A DNA stretch of 16,136 nt. Origin: Sporichthyaceae bacterium (GTDB lineage: Bacteria; Actinomycetota; Actinomycetes; JACCUZ01). Location: contig JACCUZ010000417.1 of the NCBI GenBank assembly GCA_013698395.1, positions 1 to 16,136 on the forward strand. Direction: 5' to 3'. Below the pieces are notes generated by a model. It saw nothing but the letters and a program-made list of their open reading frames with translations. It did no database searches and had not been told where the DNA came from. This document shows, in pieces, positions 1 through 9,000 of this stretch. How positions within the stretch are numbered: position 1 is the first letter of the stretch; every line of letters begins with the position of its first letter. A program made the translations under genes and the position numbers.

Positions 1-2
1 CC

Positions 3-488
3 GGCGCCGTGGTCATCGGCCCGTCGGAGGAGCCGGCGATCGGCCCGACGATCTGGGGCTCCGACGGCTCGCAGTACGACGCGATCACCCAGCGGGCGTC
101 CTGGATCGACGTGCGGGACCACAACGTCGACTTCCCGCACCTGACCATGAAGGGCCAGAAGGTGTTCCGCTGGGCGGTGTGGCAGATGGCGCCGGTCGCG
201 GAGCGCGCGCTGGAGGCGGCTGGTGTCGACGCCGCCGACCTCGGTGCGTTCATCCCGCACCAGGCCAACATGCGCATCATCGACGCGATGATCAAGACGA
301 TGAAGCTGCCCGCCCACGTGCCCGTGGCTCGGGACATCGCGGAGACCGGCAACACCTCGGCCGCCTCGATCCCCCTCGCCATGGAGCGGATGCTCGAGTC
401 CGGCGAGGTCCGCAGCGGCGGCACAGCGCTGCTCATCGGGTTCGGCGCCGGGCTGGTCTACGCCAGCCAGGTCGTCGTCCTGCCCTAG
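3..488 (+). CDS. fabH: 3-oxoacyl-ACP synthase III (KAS III), 5'-truncated by window edge
   Basis: This is the C-terminal half of a ketoacyl-ACP synthase III, which condenses an acyl-CoA primer with malonyl-ACP to start type II fatty acid synthesis in the cytoplasm. The frame is open from the window edge, so the real start lies upstream; the GTG at 9 is internal (it follows Gly-Ala and leads into VVIGPSEE). The catalytic histidine is visible in the IPHQAN motif (His codon about 258-260) and the catalytic asparagine in GNTSAASIP (codon about 351-353). The nucleophilic cysteine would be in the missing part. The chain ends normally with GFGAGLVYASQVVVLP and TAG. It is the first visible gene of a fab operon; fabD would be expected just upstream. 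Identification by motifs is firm; primer preference cannot be judged. Confidence 0.95.
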   Translation, partial: GAVVIGPSEEPAIGPTIWGSDGSQYDAITQRASWIDVRDHNVDFPHLTMKGQKVFRWAVWQMAPVAERALEAAGVDAADLGAFIPHQANMRIIDAMIKTMKLPAHVPVARDIAETGNTSAASIPLAMERMLESGEVRSGGTALLIGFGAGLVYASQVVVLP

Positions 489-494
489 AACCCG

Positions 495-514
495 CGCGCC
501 CTACGCGGGGCGCG
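495..514 (+). promoter_or_regulatory. Intergenic stem-loop between fabH and acpP
   Basis: CGCGCCC (495-501) pairs perfectly with GGGCGCG (508-514) around a six-base loop, starting six bases after the fabH stop. There is no T-run after it, so it does not look like a strong intrinsic terminator. It ends 19 bases before the acpP ribosome binding site. In fab operons ACP is needed in large excess over the enzymes, so a processing or partial-attenuation hairpin here would make sense, but that is inference. Confidence 0.4.
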
Positions 515-549
515 TGACCGCCCCCCCACAGAAGAGGAGCTGGAGCCAG

Positions 550-798
550 ATGGCCGCAAGCGAGCAGGAGATCCTGGCGGGTCTCGCCGAGATCGTCAAC
601 GAGGAGACCGGCATCCCGACCGGCGACGTACAGCAGGACAAGTCCTTCACCGACGACCTCGACATCGACTCGCTGTCGATGATGACCATCGTGGTCAACG
701 CAGAGGAGAAGTTCGGCGTGCGCATCCCCGACGACGACGTCAAGGGCCTGTCCACCGTCGGCGATGCGGTCACCTACATCCAGAAGGCGAGTGCCTGA
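550..798 (+). CDS. acpP: Acyl carrier protein
   Basis: An 82-aa acidic acyl carrier protein of fatty acid synthesis. The DLDIDSLSM motif carries the 4'-phosphopantetheine attachment serine at residue 41, and the KFGVRIPDDD segment (about residues 54-63) is the usual helix III region. The start at 550 was chosen because GAGGAG at 534-539 sits ten bases upstream and because MAASEQEIL matches the family's length; an in-frame GTG at 514 would add twelve unusual residues (MTAPPQKRSWSQ) and overlap the upstream hairpin. It lies between fabH and fabF, so it supplies the carrier for both condensing enzymes. Nothing is missing or odd. Confidence 0.96.
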   Translation: MAASEQEILAGLAEIVNEETGIPTGDVQQDKSFTDDLDIDSLSMMTIVVNAEEKFGVRIPDDDVKGLSTVGDAVTYIQKASA

Positions 799-802
799 CC
801 GC

Positions 803-2062
803 ATGACGAGCTCTCGACTGACCGACTCCCAGCGCGTGGTGGTCACCGGTCTCGGCGCGACGACGCCGTTGGGTGGCGACGTCGCTTCGACCTGGTCGGC
901 CATGCTGGCCGGCCAGTCGGGCGTGAAGGTCCTCACCGAGGACTGGGTCGAGATGCTGCCGGTGCACATCGCAGCGCCGGTCGCGGTCGAGCCGTCCGAG
1001 ATCCTTCCCGTGCCGCAGATCAAGCGCATGGACCGGTCGGGGCAGTTCGCCCTGATCGCGGCGCGGGAGGCGTGGGCCGACGCAGGCGCGCCCGAGGACG
1101 AGCCCGAGCGCGTCGGAGTCGTCATCGCCTCAGGGATCGGCGGCGTCACCACCCTGCTCGCCGCCTACGACACGCTCAAGGAGCGCGGCGCGCGGCGGGT
1201 GCTGCCGATGACCGTGCCGATGCTGATGCCCAACGGTCCGGCCGCGATCGTCGGGCTCGAGCTGCGCGCGCGCGCGGGCGTGCACACGCCGGTCAGCGCG
1301 TGCTCGAGCGGGGCGGAGGCGATCGCCTACGCCGTCGACATGATCCGCAGCGGCCGCGCCGATGTCGTGACGGCGGGCGGGACGGAGGCGGCGATCCACC
1401 CGTTGCCCCTGGCGGGGTTCGCAGCGATGCAGGCGCTCTCCACCCGCAACGACGAGCCGGAGCGCGCCTCACGTCCCTATGACAAGGGCCGGGACGGGTT
1501 CGTCCTCGGCGAGGGCGCCGGCATCGTCGTGCTGGAGACGCTCGAGCACGCGCGAGCACGTGGCGCCCGGATCTACGCCGAAGTGGCAGGCACCGGCATC
1601 TCCTCTGACGCCCACCACATGGCCCAACCCGACCCGGTGGGTGCGGGCGCGTCGCGCGCCATGATGCAGGCCGTCCAGTCCGCGGGCGCGCAGCCCAGCG
1701 ACGTCGTGCACATCAACGCCCACGCCACGTCTACGCCGATCGGCGACGTGGCGGAGGTGCAGGCAATCCGCCGGGCGCTGGGTGACGCGACAGACGGCGC
1801 CTGCGTCTCGAGCACCAAGGGCGTCACTGGCCACCTGCTCGGCGCGGCAGGCGCTGTCGAGGCCATCGCAACGATCCTCGCGCTGCGGGACCGCAAGGCC
1901 CCACCAACGGCCAACCTCGAGGATCCCGACGACGACGTCACGCTCGACGTCGTACGGGGAGAGCCGCGAGTCCTGCCCGACGGAGACGTGCTGGCGATGA
2001 ACAACTCGTTCGGCTTCGGCGGCCACAACGTGGCGCTCGCCTTCCGGGCGGTCCCGGCATGA
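803..2062 (+). CDS. fabF: 3-oxoacyl-ACP synthase II (KAS II)
   Basis: A 419-aa elongation ketosynthase that condenses acyl-ACP with malonyl-ACP. The Cys-His-His triad is complete: Cys167 in PVSACSSG, His307 in INAHATSTP and His344 in GVTGHLLGA, with Lys339 in STKG. The C-terminal NNSFGFGGHNVAL is intact. ATG at 803 lies four bases after the acpP stop, and the protein then begins with a short tail before VVVTGLGATTPLG as in the family; an in-frame start at 764 inside acpP is less likely. In mycobacteria the same operon position holds the KasA/KasB enzymes of mycolic acid elongation. Here there is a single copy, so an ordinary KAS II role is expected. The 3' end overlaps the next gene by ATGA, suggesting translational coupling. 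Confidence 0.96.
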   Translation: MTSSRLTDSQRVVVTGLGATTPLGGDVASTWSAMLAGQSGVKVLTEDWVEMLPVHIAAPVAVEPSEILPVPQIKRMDRSGQFALIAAREAWADAGAPEDEPERVGVVIASGIGGVTTLLAAYDTLKERGARRVLPMTVPMLMPNGPAAIVGLELRARAGVHTPVSACSSGAEAIAYAVDMIRSGRADVVTAGGTEAAIHPLPLAGFAAMQALSTRNDEPERASRPYDKGRDGFVLGEGAGIVVLETLEHARARGARIYAEVAGTGISSDAHHMAQPDPVGAGASRAMMQAVQSAGAQPSDVVHINAHATSTPIGDVAEVQAIRRALGDATDGACVSSTKGVTGHLLGAAGAVEAIATILALRDRKAPPTANLEDPDDDVTLDVVRGEPRVLPDGDVLAMNNSFGFGGHNVALAFRAVPA

Positions 2063-3477
2063 CGGCCACTGCAGCCGCCGGGGGGAAGGTCCTGGTGCCC
2101 AAGGCCGACGACCCCCGTAACCCGTTGACCCGTCTTGGGCAGCTCTTCGATGCCGACACGGTCGAGCTCATCACCGCGGAAGACGACTCCGGCATGTTGG
2201 CCGCGATCGGCCGCATCGAGGGCGCGACCAGCGTCGCGTTCTGCTCCGACGCCACCATCCAGGGCGGGGCCATGGGTGAGGCCGGGTGCCGGGTGATCCT
2301 CGTTGCCTACGAGCGGGCGTTGGCGGAGGGCTGCCCTGTCATCGGGCTCTGGCACTCCGGTGGCGCCCGGCTCCGCGAAGGCGTGGTGTCCCTGCACGCC
2401 GTCGGTGAGGTGTTCGCGATCATGACCCGCGCGTCGGGGCGGGTCCCCCAGATCTCGGTCGTGCTTGGCCCGGCGGCGGGCGGCGCTGCGTACGGCCCGG
2501 CCCTGACTGACATCGTCATCCTCGGTCCGGAAGGCCGGGTGTTCGTCACCGGTCCCGACGTCGTGCGGTCGGTCACCGGCGAGGACGTCGACGCTCTGCG
2601 CCTCGGCGGACCGGAGCCGCACGGCCGGCGCTCGGGTGTCGTGCACGTCGTCGCGCCGACCCAGGAGGACGCGTACGGCGAGGCACGCCGGCTGGCCGCG
2701 CTCCTCGGAGACCAGCGGACGGTCGGGGAGGTCGAGGACCGGGACCTGTCCGCCCTCCTCCCGGAGTCGCCGAAGCGGGCGTATGACGTCCATCCGATCA
2801 TCGACTCGCTGCTGGACGAGGGCACATCCCTCGAGCTGCACCCGAAGTGGGCGCCGAACGTCACGACGACGCTGGGCCGACTGGGCGGACGGACGGTCGG
2901 AGTCATCGCGAACAATCCCCTGCGACTGGGCGGCTGCCTGGACTCGGCGTCGGCGGAGAAGGCGGCGCGGTTCGTGCGGATGTGTGACGCGTTCGGGGTG
3001 CCGCTGGTGGTCGTGGTCGACGTTCCGGGCTACTTGCCCGGCGTGGGCCAGGAGTGGGACGGGGTGGTACGCCGTGGGGCGAAGCTGCTGCACGCCTTCG
3101 CCGAGGCGACCGTGCCGAGGGTGACTCTGGTGACCCGCAAGGCCTACGGCGGGGCGTACATCGCGATGAACTCGCGCTCCCTCGGCGCGACCCGGGTGTT
3201 CGCCTGGCCGGGGGCCGAGGTGGCGGTGATGGGCGCCGTCGCCGCGGTGCGGATCCTGCACCGGCGCCGGCTTGCGGAGGTCCCGGCAGACGTACGTGGA
3301 GAAGTCGAGAAGGAGCTGGCCATCGAGCACGAGACGCTGGCCGGAGGTCTGGCCCGGGCTCAGGAGATCGGCGTCATCGACGAGATCGTCGAGCCGGTTC
3401 GCACCCGCTCGGTCATCGCCGCCGCGATCGCCGCAGCACCGGCAACGCGGGGGCAGCACGGCAACATCCCGCTTTAG
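2059..3477 (+). CDS. accD6: Acyl-CoA carboxylase, carboxyltransferase beta subunit (AccD6-like)
   Basis: A 472-aa biotin-dependent carboxyltransferase subunit that moves CO2 from carboxybiotin to acetyl- or propionyl-CoA, feeding malonyl- or methylmalonyl-CoA to the fab enzymes beside it. Both crotonase-fold halves are present: the N-terminal oxyanion segment GPAAGGAAYGP at about residues 137-147 and the C-terminal one KAYGGAYIAMNS at about 362-373, with VDVPGYLPGVGQEWDG at 321-336. No zinc ribbon of the E. coli AccD type is seen, as expected for the actinobacterial acyl-CoA carboxylase family. The start overlaps the fabF stop (ATGA). Position at the end of a fabH-acpP-fabF operon matches mycobacterial accD6, which is why I use that symbol; substrate preference is not proven. 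The biotin-carrying alpha subunit is not in this window. Confidence 0.92.
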   Translation: MTATAAAGGKVLVPKADDPRNPLTRLGQLFDADTVELITAEDDSGMLAAIGRIEGATSVAFCSDATIQGGAMGEAGCRVILVAYERALAEGCPVIGLWHSGGARLREGVVSLHAVGEVFAIMTRASGRVPQISVVLGPAAGGAAYGPALTDIVILGPEGRVFVTGPDVVRSVTGEDVDALRLGGPEPHGRRSGVVHVVAPTQEDAYGEARRLAALLGDQRTVGEVEDRDLSALLPESPKRAYDVHPIIDSLLDEGTSLELHPKWAPNVTTTLGRLGGRTVGVIANNPLRLGGCLDSASAEKAARFVRMCDAFGVPLVVVVDVPGYLPGVGQEWDGVVRRGAKLLHAFAEATVPRVTLVTRKAYGGAYIAMNSRSLGATRVFAWPGAEVAVMGAVAAVRILHRRRLAEVPADVRGEVEKELAIEHETLAGGLARAQEIGVIDEIVEPVRTRSVIAAAIAAAPATRGQHGNIPL

Positions 3478-3484
3478 GGCCGGC

Positions 3485-3982
3485 TCACACCACCTGGTGC
3501 AGCCACCGGACCGGAGCACCGTCCCCGGCGTAGCGGAAGGCCTCCAGCTCGTCGTCCCACGACTTGCCCAGCAGTGCCTGCATCTCCTGGACGATGTCGG
3601 TGGACGGGTCGGTGGCAGCCCGGGCCAGGGCGGCACGGAGGCGGTCCTCCCGTACGACGATGTCACCGTGCACCCCGGTCGTCGCGTGGAAGAGACCCAG
3701 GGAAGGCGTGCAGGACCAGCGCTCACCTTCAGCGCCTGCGCTGGGCTCCTCGGTCACCTCGAAGCGCAGCTGCGCCCAGTCGCGTAACGCCGATGCGAGG
3801 CGGGAACCCGTGCCGGGGTCGGCTTGCCAGGAGAGCTCCGCCCGCACGCTGCCCGGTGCGGCGGGCTGCGGAGTCCAGTCGAAGGTCACCCGGACATCGA
3901 GAACTCCGCCCACGGCCCACTCGACGTGCGGACAGAGCGCGGGCGGCGCGGAATGGACGTAGACAACGCCACGGGTCGCCAC
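3485..3982 (-). CDS. DUF3145 family protein
   Basis: A 165-aa protein of the actinobacteria-restricted DUF3145 family, function unknown. The conserved N-terminus (TRGVVYVHSAPPALCPHVEWA), a WTPQPAAPG segment and the C-terminal FRYAGDGAPVRWLHQ are recognisable. The start is GTG at 3980-3982, supported by a near-perfect AAGGAGGA four bases upstream. It faces the fab operon, with its stop seven bases from that of the carboxyltransferase gene; the same placement next to the fab cluster is familiar from other actinobacteria. A role linked to lipid synthesis can be guessed from that linkage only. No signal peptide, membrane segment or catalytic motif is apparent. Confidence 0.88.
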   Translation of the reverse strand: MATRGVVYVHSAPPALCPHVEWAVGGVLDVRVTFDWTPQPAAPGSVRAELSWQADPGTGSRLASALRDWAQLRFEVTEEPSAGAEGERWSCTPSLGLFHATTGVHGDIVVREDRLRAALARAATDPSTDIVQEMQALLGKSWDDELEAFRYAGDGAPVRWLHQVV

Positions 3983-4209
3983 GGGGTCCTCCTTGCATCG
4001 ACGTGAGGTACGCCTTCCCCAGCGGCCTCGTCGAACCGTCGAACCCGGAACTCTCCGTGAATTCAGGACGATGATGGCACATCCGTCACTTGTGTACCAG
4101 CGCGGCAGGCACCCGACGGACTCGTGTCCCCCACCTGTGAAGTCCGGGCGCGCAGCGGCCGATAGGACAAGTGAGCAGCATCCTCCCGTGCCGCGACGAA
4201 AGGCGAACC

Positions 4210-4635
4210 GTGCACAATCCTGAGCTCCTGATGGCCGAGGCCTACGACGAGGGCGTCGTCTCCGAGGTGATCCGACCTGCGGCGATCGTGCCGGAGGAGT
4301 CTGCGCGCGCCGTCCTGGTGGAGCTGGCGCTGCGCGACGTGCAGAACGACGGCGTGTGGCAGTCCGAGCCCTCGCTGTGGAGTCGTTACGACCGTCCGTG
4401 GGAGGGCTACGGCTCGCCCGGCGGAGCGGAGCTGATCGGCACCATCCAGGTCGCCTACGGCACCCCGACGCGCTACGAGATCACGATCTACCGGGTGACG
4501 GTGACCCGGTTGGGCACCACCCAGGGCTGGACGGTCGAGTCGTTGTGCAACGAAGCTCTGGGCTACGGCAACCTCGATCTGGCCAGCTGCCCCCGGGCTA
4601 CGCTCAACGCGCCGCCGAAGCCGTTCCGCTTCTGA
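4210..4635 (+). CDS. Conserved-looking hypothetical protein, 141 aa
   Basis: I do not recognise this protein by name. It is 141 residues, soluble, with no signal peptide or membrane segment. The N-terminal third (about residues 5-45) looks helical, and the middle (76-112) reads as alternating beta strands with a striking TRYEITIYRVTVTRLGTTQGWTVE pattern. The C-terminus is rich in Pro and aromatics (PPKPFRF). Two cysteines sit at about 113 and 127. The GTG at 4210 is preferred because AAAGG ends six bases upstream; an in-frame ATG at 4171 lacks such a site, and ATG 4231 would drop seven residues. It has strong GC3 bias and clean ends, so it is very likely a real gene. Its stop is 10 bases from that of the convergent membrane protein gene. 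Confidence 0.8.
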   Translation: MHNPELLMAEAYDEGVVSEVIRPAAIVPEESARAVLVELALRDVQNDGVWQSEPSLWSRYDRPWEGYGSPGGAELIGTIQVAYGTPTRYEITIYRVTVTRLGTTQGWTVESLCNEALGYGNLDLASCPRATLNAPPKPFRF

Positions 4636-4645
4636 AGCAGCGGGC

Positions 4646-5245
4646 TCAGCCGGCCGGAACTACCTGAACGGTAAGGGTCGCCGCAGCGTCCTCCATGGTC
4701 GCTGCACCACTGGAGCACGTGGACGTCGTCACGCCGAGCACCACCGTGTACGTGCCGGGGTCGGCCCAGGTGTGCTTTACGCCGAAGGAACCGCTCGCGG
4801 CCTTCTCCTGCGTTGCGGAGGCAGGACAGCGTCCCTGGCTCACCGAGCTGGTGCCGACGCCGTCGCCCCAGTCCTCGCTCGATCCACTGAAGACCCCCGA
4901 CCCATCGGCCCAGTCGACAACGAACTTGGCGGGCGAGCCAGCCACGATCTGCTGCGGCGCCTCGGCGGTCACCGTCAACGCCTCCGGGGTGGCCGGCTGC
5001 TGGGCGGCCGGCTGGTCCGCAGCGGGCTGAGCCGGGGGCTTCGCGACGACCTCGTCGTCCCCCGCTGTCGCCCACACGAGCAGCAGCGTCGCGAGCAGCG
5101 CCAGGACCAAACCTCCGATCAGCCCCGCGGCCAGCAGACGCCGCGGCGGAGCGGGAGGCGAGTCCTCGGGCTGCGCCGGGCTGGTGACGATCGCAAGATC
5201 GTCCCCATGGGTGACCTGCAGCTGATGGCCGTCTCGAGTCCTCAT
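4646..5245 (-). CDS. Single-pass membrane protein with external PKD-like domain
   Basis: A 199-aa protein with an N-terminal cytoplasmic tail (residues 1-36), one hydrophobic segment (about 38-60, LLAAGLIGGLVLALLATLLLVW), a Pro/Ala/Gln-rich linker (66-90) and a beta-sandwich domain. The domain shows PKD hallmarks: DWGDG at 125-129 and HTWADPGTYTVVL at 158-170. Cys140 and Cys177 could form a disulfide outside the cell. The positively charged PPRR just before the membrane segment favours the N-terminus inside and the PKD domain outside. ATG at 5243-5245 has AGGAGGAAGC directly upstream. PKD domains usually mediate protein or carbohydrate contacts, so a surface adhesion or sensing role is possible but unproven. 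Neither neighbour explains it. Confidence 0.82.
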   Translation of the reverse strand: MRTRDGHQLQVTHGDDLAIVTSPAQPEDSPPAPPRRLLAAGLIGGLVLALLATLLLVWATAGDDEVVAKPPAQPAADQPAAQQPATPEALTVTAEAPQQIVAGSPAKFVVDWADGSGVFSGSSEDWGDGVGTSSVSQGRCPASATQEKAASGSFGVKHTWADPGTYTVVLGVTTSTCSSGAATMEDAAATLTVQVVPAG

Positions 5246-5272
5246 GCTTCCTCCTGCCGCCGGACAGCGGAA

Positions 5273-5287
5273 CTAGCCTAGGCCTAG
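5273..5287 (-). promoter_or_regulatory. Possible promoter/operator of the PKD membrane protein gene
   Basis: The 10-bp perfect palindrome CTAGGCCTAG (5278-5287) overlaps a minus-strand TAGGCT hexamer that could serve as a -10 element, about 30 bases before the ATG at 5245. No convincing -35 is seen at the right distance. The rest of 5288-5400 holds no gene that I can support. Confidence 0.25.
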
Positions 5288-5400
5288 ATGGTCACGCAGC
5301 GTGGCGGAAGGGCGAAACCGGGCGATTCCGACCAGGATCGGATCACGCTGCGCCACGGCTGGCGGAGTCCGGCTTGGGCCGGTAACGCTGGCGCGACTGG

Positions 5401-5787
5401 CTACCGGAGCGCAGCCGAGGACAGATCGATGCGCTTCGCGGACGACGGGTCACAGCAGTCCCCGACCGCGGCGACGGTTGGGGTGATGTGCAGCCGTTGG
5501 CGCAGCTGCATGAGGTCCAGGACCCGGAGGACAGCCGGCTGGTCGGCGACGAAGTGCACGGTCGTGCCGAGCAGGCCAGCCCGGTGATGGATGCGCAGCA
5601 GGCTGCCGACCCCTGTCGAGTCCATGAACGTCACGCCGCGCAGGTCCAGGACAAGCTTGTCCGTCCCGCGGTTGAGCAGGCTCAGCACGCTGTCGCGCAG
5701 GCTCGGGGCCGTCGCCACGTCCACTTCGCCCGTCACTCCGACGACTGTGTAGGAACCGACGCTGTTGGGGTCGAGCAGGCTAATCAT
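5401..5787 (-). CDS. STAS-domain anti-sigma factor antagonist
   Basis: A 128-aa single STAS domain of the RsbV/SpoIIAA type. In partner switching, the unphosphorylated form binds an anti-sigma kinase and frees the sigma factor. The phospho-acceptor motif is intact: FMDSTGVGSL with Ser57 followed by Thr58. TGEVDVATAPSLRDSV (19-34) is the usual first helix region. The ATG at 5785-5787 was chosen because GGAGG lies six bases upstream and the protein then begins right before the STAS fold; the same frame runs open to a GTG at 5946, but those 53 residues are Arg/Pro-rich, look non-coding and overlap a candidate promoter. It is not in an operon with a kinase here; the closest possible partner in the window is the HATPase protein at 14465-15865, on the other strand. 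Confidence 0.92.
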   Translation of the reverse strand: MISLLDPNSVGSYTVVGVTGEVDVATAPSLRDSVLSLLNRGTDKLVLDLRGVTFMDSTGVGSLLRIHHRAGLLGTTVHFVADQPAVLRVLDLMQLRQRLHITPTVAAVGDCCDPSSAKRIDLSSAALR

Positions 5788-5933
5788 GGCCGCCTCCAGG
5801 GGGGTGGGCCGGGCCAAGGACGCCGATGTGGCTGAGCGCGTCCCGAGAGTAGCCCCGGACCCAGCCCCCCGGGAAGGGAACCGTGCCGATGAGTCCGGAG
5901 CGGGTCTACCGGGGCCAGCCACGGGCTGCCGAC

Positions 5934-5958
5934 GTACCCAGCTCACGGTGAAACAGTC
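5934..5958 (-). promoter_or_regulatory. Candidate sigma-B-type promoter for the STAS gene
   Basis: Read on the minus strand, GACT (5958-5955) is followed by a 15-base spacer and GGGTAC (5939-5934). This matches the published Streptomyces sigma-B consensus, GNNT-N14-16-GGGTAC/T, at every fixed position. It would start transcription near 5927, leaving a leader of about 140 bases before the STAS ATG at 5787. The long leader is the weak point. The surrounding region 5788-6076 contains no supported gene. Confidence 0.45.
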
Positions 5959-5991
5959 CTAGCGGCCCAGCGGTCCAGCGCACAGCGGCGC

Positions 5992-6010
5992 CGGCGACGC
6001 CCTTTCGCCG
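5992..6010 (-). terminator. Stem-loop downstream of the cyclase gene
   Basis: CGGCGA (5992-5997) pairs with TCGCCG (6005-6010) around a seven-base loop, about 67 bases beyond the stop of the minus-strand cyclase gene. No T-tract follows, so termination here is only a possibility; it is the best hairpin in the gap. Confidence 0.2.
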
Positions 6011-6076
6011 CGATTCCGGCTCGCCCCTCAGCTACCGCCCTGCTGCACGGGTGCTGATCCGCGGCTGAGCAAACGG

Positions 6077-9000
6077 TCAGCTGAGGCTCGCTCGCGCCTG
6101 GCCCGCATGCCAGTGCAACGTCAAGGTGTCGAAGAGGGCGGCGGCCTCCATGACCATCCGTGGGTCGTCACGCACCTGACCGAGTGCCCACAGCGCGAAG
6201 GGCCGGAAGTAGGCACCGGCCTCGGCCATCCGCGTCCCGAGCTCCTCGACCTTCCCGGCCTCCCCGAGGCGCACGAGAAGCTCGAGGTAGGTCGTGATGG
6301 CCGACGGACCGAGGCTCACCAGTACTTCATGGTCGTGACGGGCAAGCGCATCGCGCGCCCGATGGGGGTCACCCATGGCCAAGGCGAACCGGGCGTCAGC
6401 GACGTCGATTCTGGCGTAGCCCTTCATGTCCAGGGAATCCGCGGCTGTCCTGAGCCGCACCGCTTCATCGAGGTCGCCGCAGACGAGCGCCGCGTGGGCA
6501 CAGGTGAGCAAGGAGAGCGCGTTGAGCATGCAGGGCGTGCCCAGATTGGCCGCTACCAGCTGCTCAACCTCAGCGCTGAGGCCCCTGACGGACTCCCAAC
6601 GCCCGGTCTCCTCGCCGGCGAGGACAAGGAAGCCGACGCCGTGCACCCGGTGATGACTGGTGAGGGGGTGCACCAGGTCGCGGTGCTGGAGTGTCCGCGC
6701 GAGGGCGCTGCCGATGTCGCCCGTCAGCAGGTCGTGCTCTCCGGCAGTCACCAGGACCGCGCCCAGGACGTCCGGGTCGTGCAGCCGCCCAGTCAGGGCT
6801 AGGGCCTGCTCGCAGCAACGGCCGTGGTGGTCGAGGTCCCACCGGTCCAGTGCCGCGTCGGCGTCGAAGACGTAGGCCATGGCAAGCAGGCGGTCGTCAC
6901 CGGCCTCCTCGGCCAGCTCCACCGCGCGAGCCGCTGCTGCCCGCCGTTCCCCGGGATCCGTAGCCCACTGGTTGACGGCCAACTGAGCCCTTGCGACCAG
7001 GGCCGGCTCCTGGGTCAGCTGGAGCACCCGTTCGGCCCAGCCCAGGACGAGCGAGGCTTCGGGCAGCGACGTCCACATGCCGGCCTGCGTGGACGTGAAG
7101 TAGGCGAGGTCTGCGTATATGAAGACAGCGCGGTCGGTCGGTCCCAGCTCGAGCGCACGCTGCATGGCGGTCCAGAACGCCGCACCGTCGTACTTTGCAG
7201 CGTTGGCTGCACCTATCTGTTCCCAGATCCCGCCCTGCACTTCCCCGTCATCTGCCAGGTCGAGGGCCTGATGAAGCATCGTCAGGGCATCGTCGAGGAG
7301 GTAGCGCGCAGTGGCGGTCGCTGCAGCGCGCCGGAGCCAGTCGACGGCGTTCTCCCTCAGTTGGACGAGTTCATCTCCGCGGCCTTCCCATGCGATGTCC
7401 GCGTCTTCCGGGCGGACCGCTTGGGTGAAGTGGTGCGCCACGACACCCGCCAGCTCCTCCTGCTCGCCGGCAATCCCTTCGAGCCACCGGGCAAAACCCG
7501 CGTGCAGGTGCCCTCTTCGCGCTTTCGGCAAGGATCCGTATGCCACCTCTCGGGTGAGCGCGTGCTTGATGATGTACTCCCGGCAACCCGGCATGGAGGA
7601 CGTACCTCGACGCCGGAGGAAGTCCCGTTCCTCCAGCAGCACGTAGTCCGTTTCCTGCCCGTCAAGCAGGTCGCGGACGGGGGCATCCCAGAAGACCCGG
7701 CCTATCACGGAGGCGACCTGAAGACTGTGCTTCTCGGGCGTGGGGAGCAGGTCGATCCGTGCGGCCAGGATCGACTGGACCGAATCGGGCGGGACGAGGT
7801 CCCCCGAAAGGCTCGCGGTCGACCAGACGTCACCCTCCCGGACCAGCTCGCCTCGGTCGATCAGCGAACCGATGAGCTCTTCGACGTAGAAGGGGTTTCC
7901 CTCGGCCGCTTCGACGACCCGGTCATGCAACTCGGGGGGCAGACTAGAGCCGAGCAGCCGGTGGCACAGCTCTTCCGTCGCTCCCGCTGTGAGCGGCTCC
8001 AGCCAGATCGTGGCCGCGTTGCGGCCCCTGCCCCAGGACGGCCGCGTGTCGAGGAGCTCGGGCCGGGTGGTGACGATGAGAAGCAGCGGCCCGGATACGT
8101 CGTGGAGAAGGCGCTCGAGCAGCTCGAGCAGCGGATCCAGAGCCCAGTGGATGTCCTCTATCAGGATGACCGCGGGTTGCTCCGCAACCAGCTCACCGAC
8201 GAAGGTCACCCATGCCTCCTGCAGTCGCTCGCGGGCGACCAACGGATGCAGCTCGGCCGTGACATCGAGTCCCAGGGTGAGCCCAAGCATCTCGTGCGGA
8301 CCAAGTGAGCGACGGACCACATCGGCAGGGTCGGTGTCGAACAGACCGAGGTGCTCCTTGAGGATCTCGCCGAGTGCCCAGTAGGTGATGCCAGAGCCGT
8401 ACGCGAGGCAGCGCCCGGCCCGGCGGACGGGGGGCGGGTCCTTGGTGTCCAACCAGGCCCCGAACTCTCGGACCAGCCTGCTCTTGCCTACTCCCGGGTC
8501 GGCACTGATCGTCACCAGGTGGGGGTGGCTGTCGGCGTACATCCGGTGGTAGGTCGCCCGCAGAAGGTCGAGTTCGGTCTCCCGCCCGACGAACGCGGGA
8601 TGCAACCCCCGCACGCCGCGGGGACGCGCGATGGCGACGGCGCGCAGTAGACGGCGGCACTCGACCGGCTGGCTCTTACCTCTCGCTTCGACGTGGCGAG
8701 GCGCGTCGAACTCGAACGCGTCTCCCACCGAGGCGACGGTGCGCGCCCCTACCAGAACCTGCCCGGGTTCTGCTGCCTGCTCCAGCCGAGCGGCAACGTT
8801 GACTGCGTCCCCGGTCACGAACGAGCTGCCTTCTCGGGGACGCCCGACCACCACTTCGCCGGTGTTGATCCCGACGCGCAACCGGAGCCGATCACCGAAC
8901 ATCTCGGCCAGCCGGCGCAGCATCGACAGCGACGCGTGCAGGGCGCGCTCCGCATGGTCCTCGAGCGCGACCGGTGCTCCGAAGACGGCCATCACGGCGT

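Noticed and set aside
1573..3726. 717-aa open frame on the minus strand across fabF and the carboxyltransferase gene
   Set aside because: It is antisense to two firmly identified genes, has Arg/Pro-rich composition with no recognisable motif, and arises from high GC3 in the real genes.
5295..5352. 9-bp inverted repeat CGCAGCGTG / CACGCTGCG separated by about 40 bases
   Set aside because: Considered as a tRNA, attachment site or operator. There is no TpsiC-like sequence or cloverleaf, and such repeats are expected by chance in sequence this GC-rich.
6824..8308. 494-aa open frame on the plus strand inside the cyclase gene
   Set aside because: Antisense to the ATPase and helical part of the cyclase protein; no motif or ribosome binding site, and the opposite strand has clear Walker motifs.
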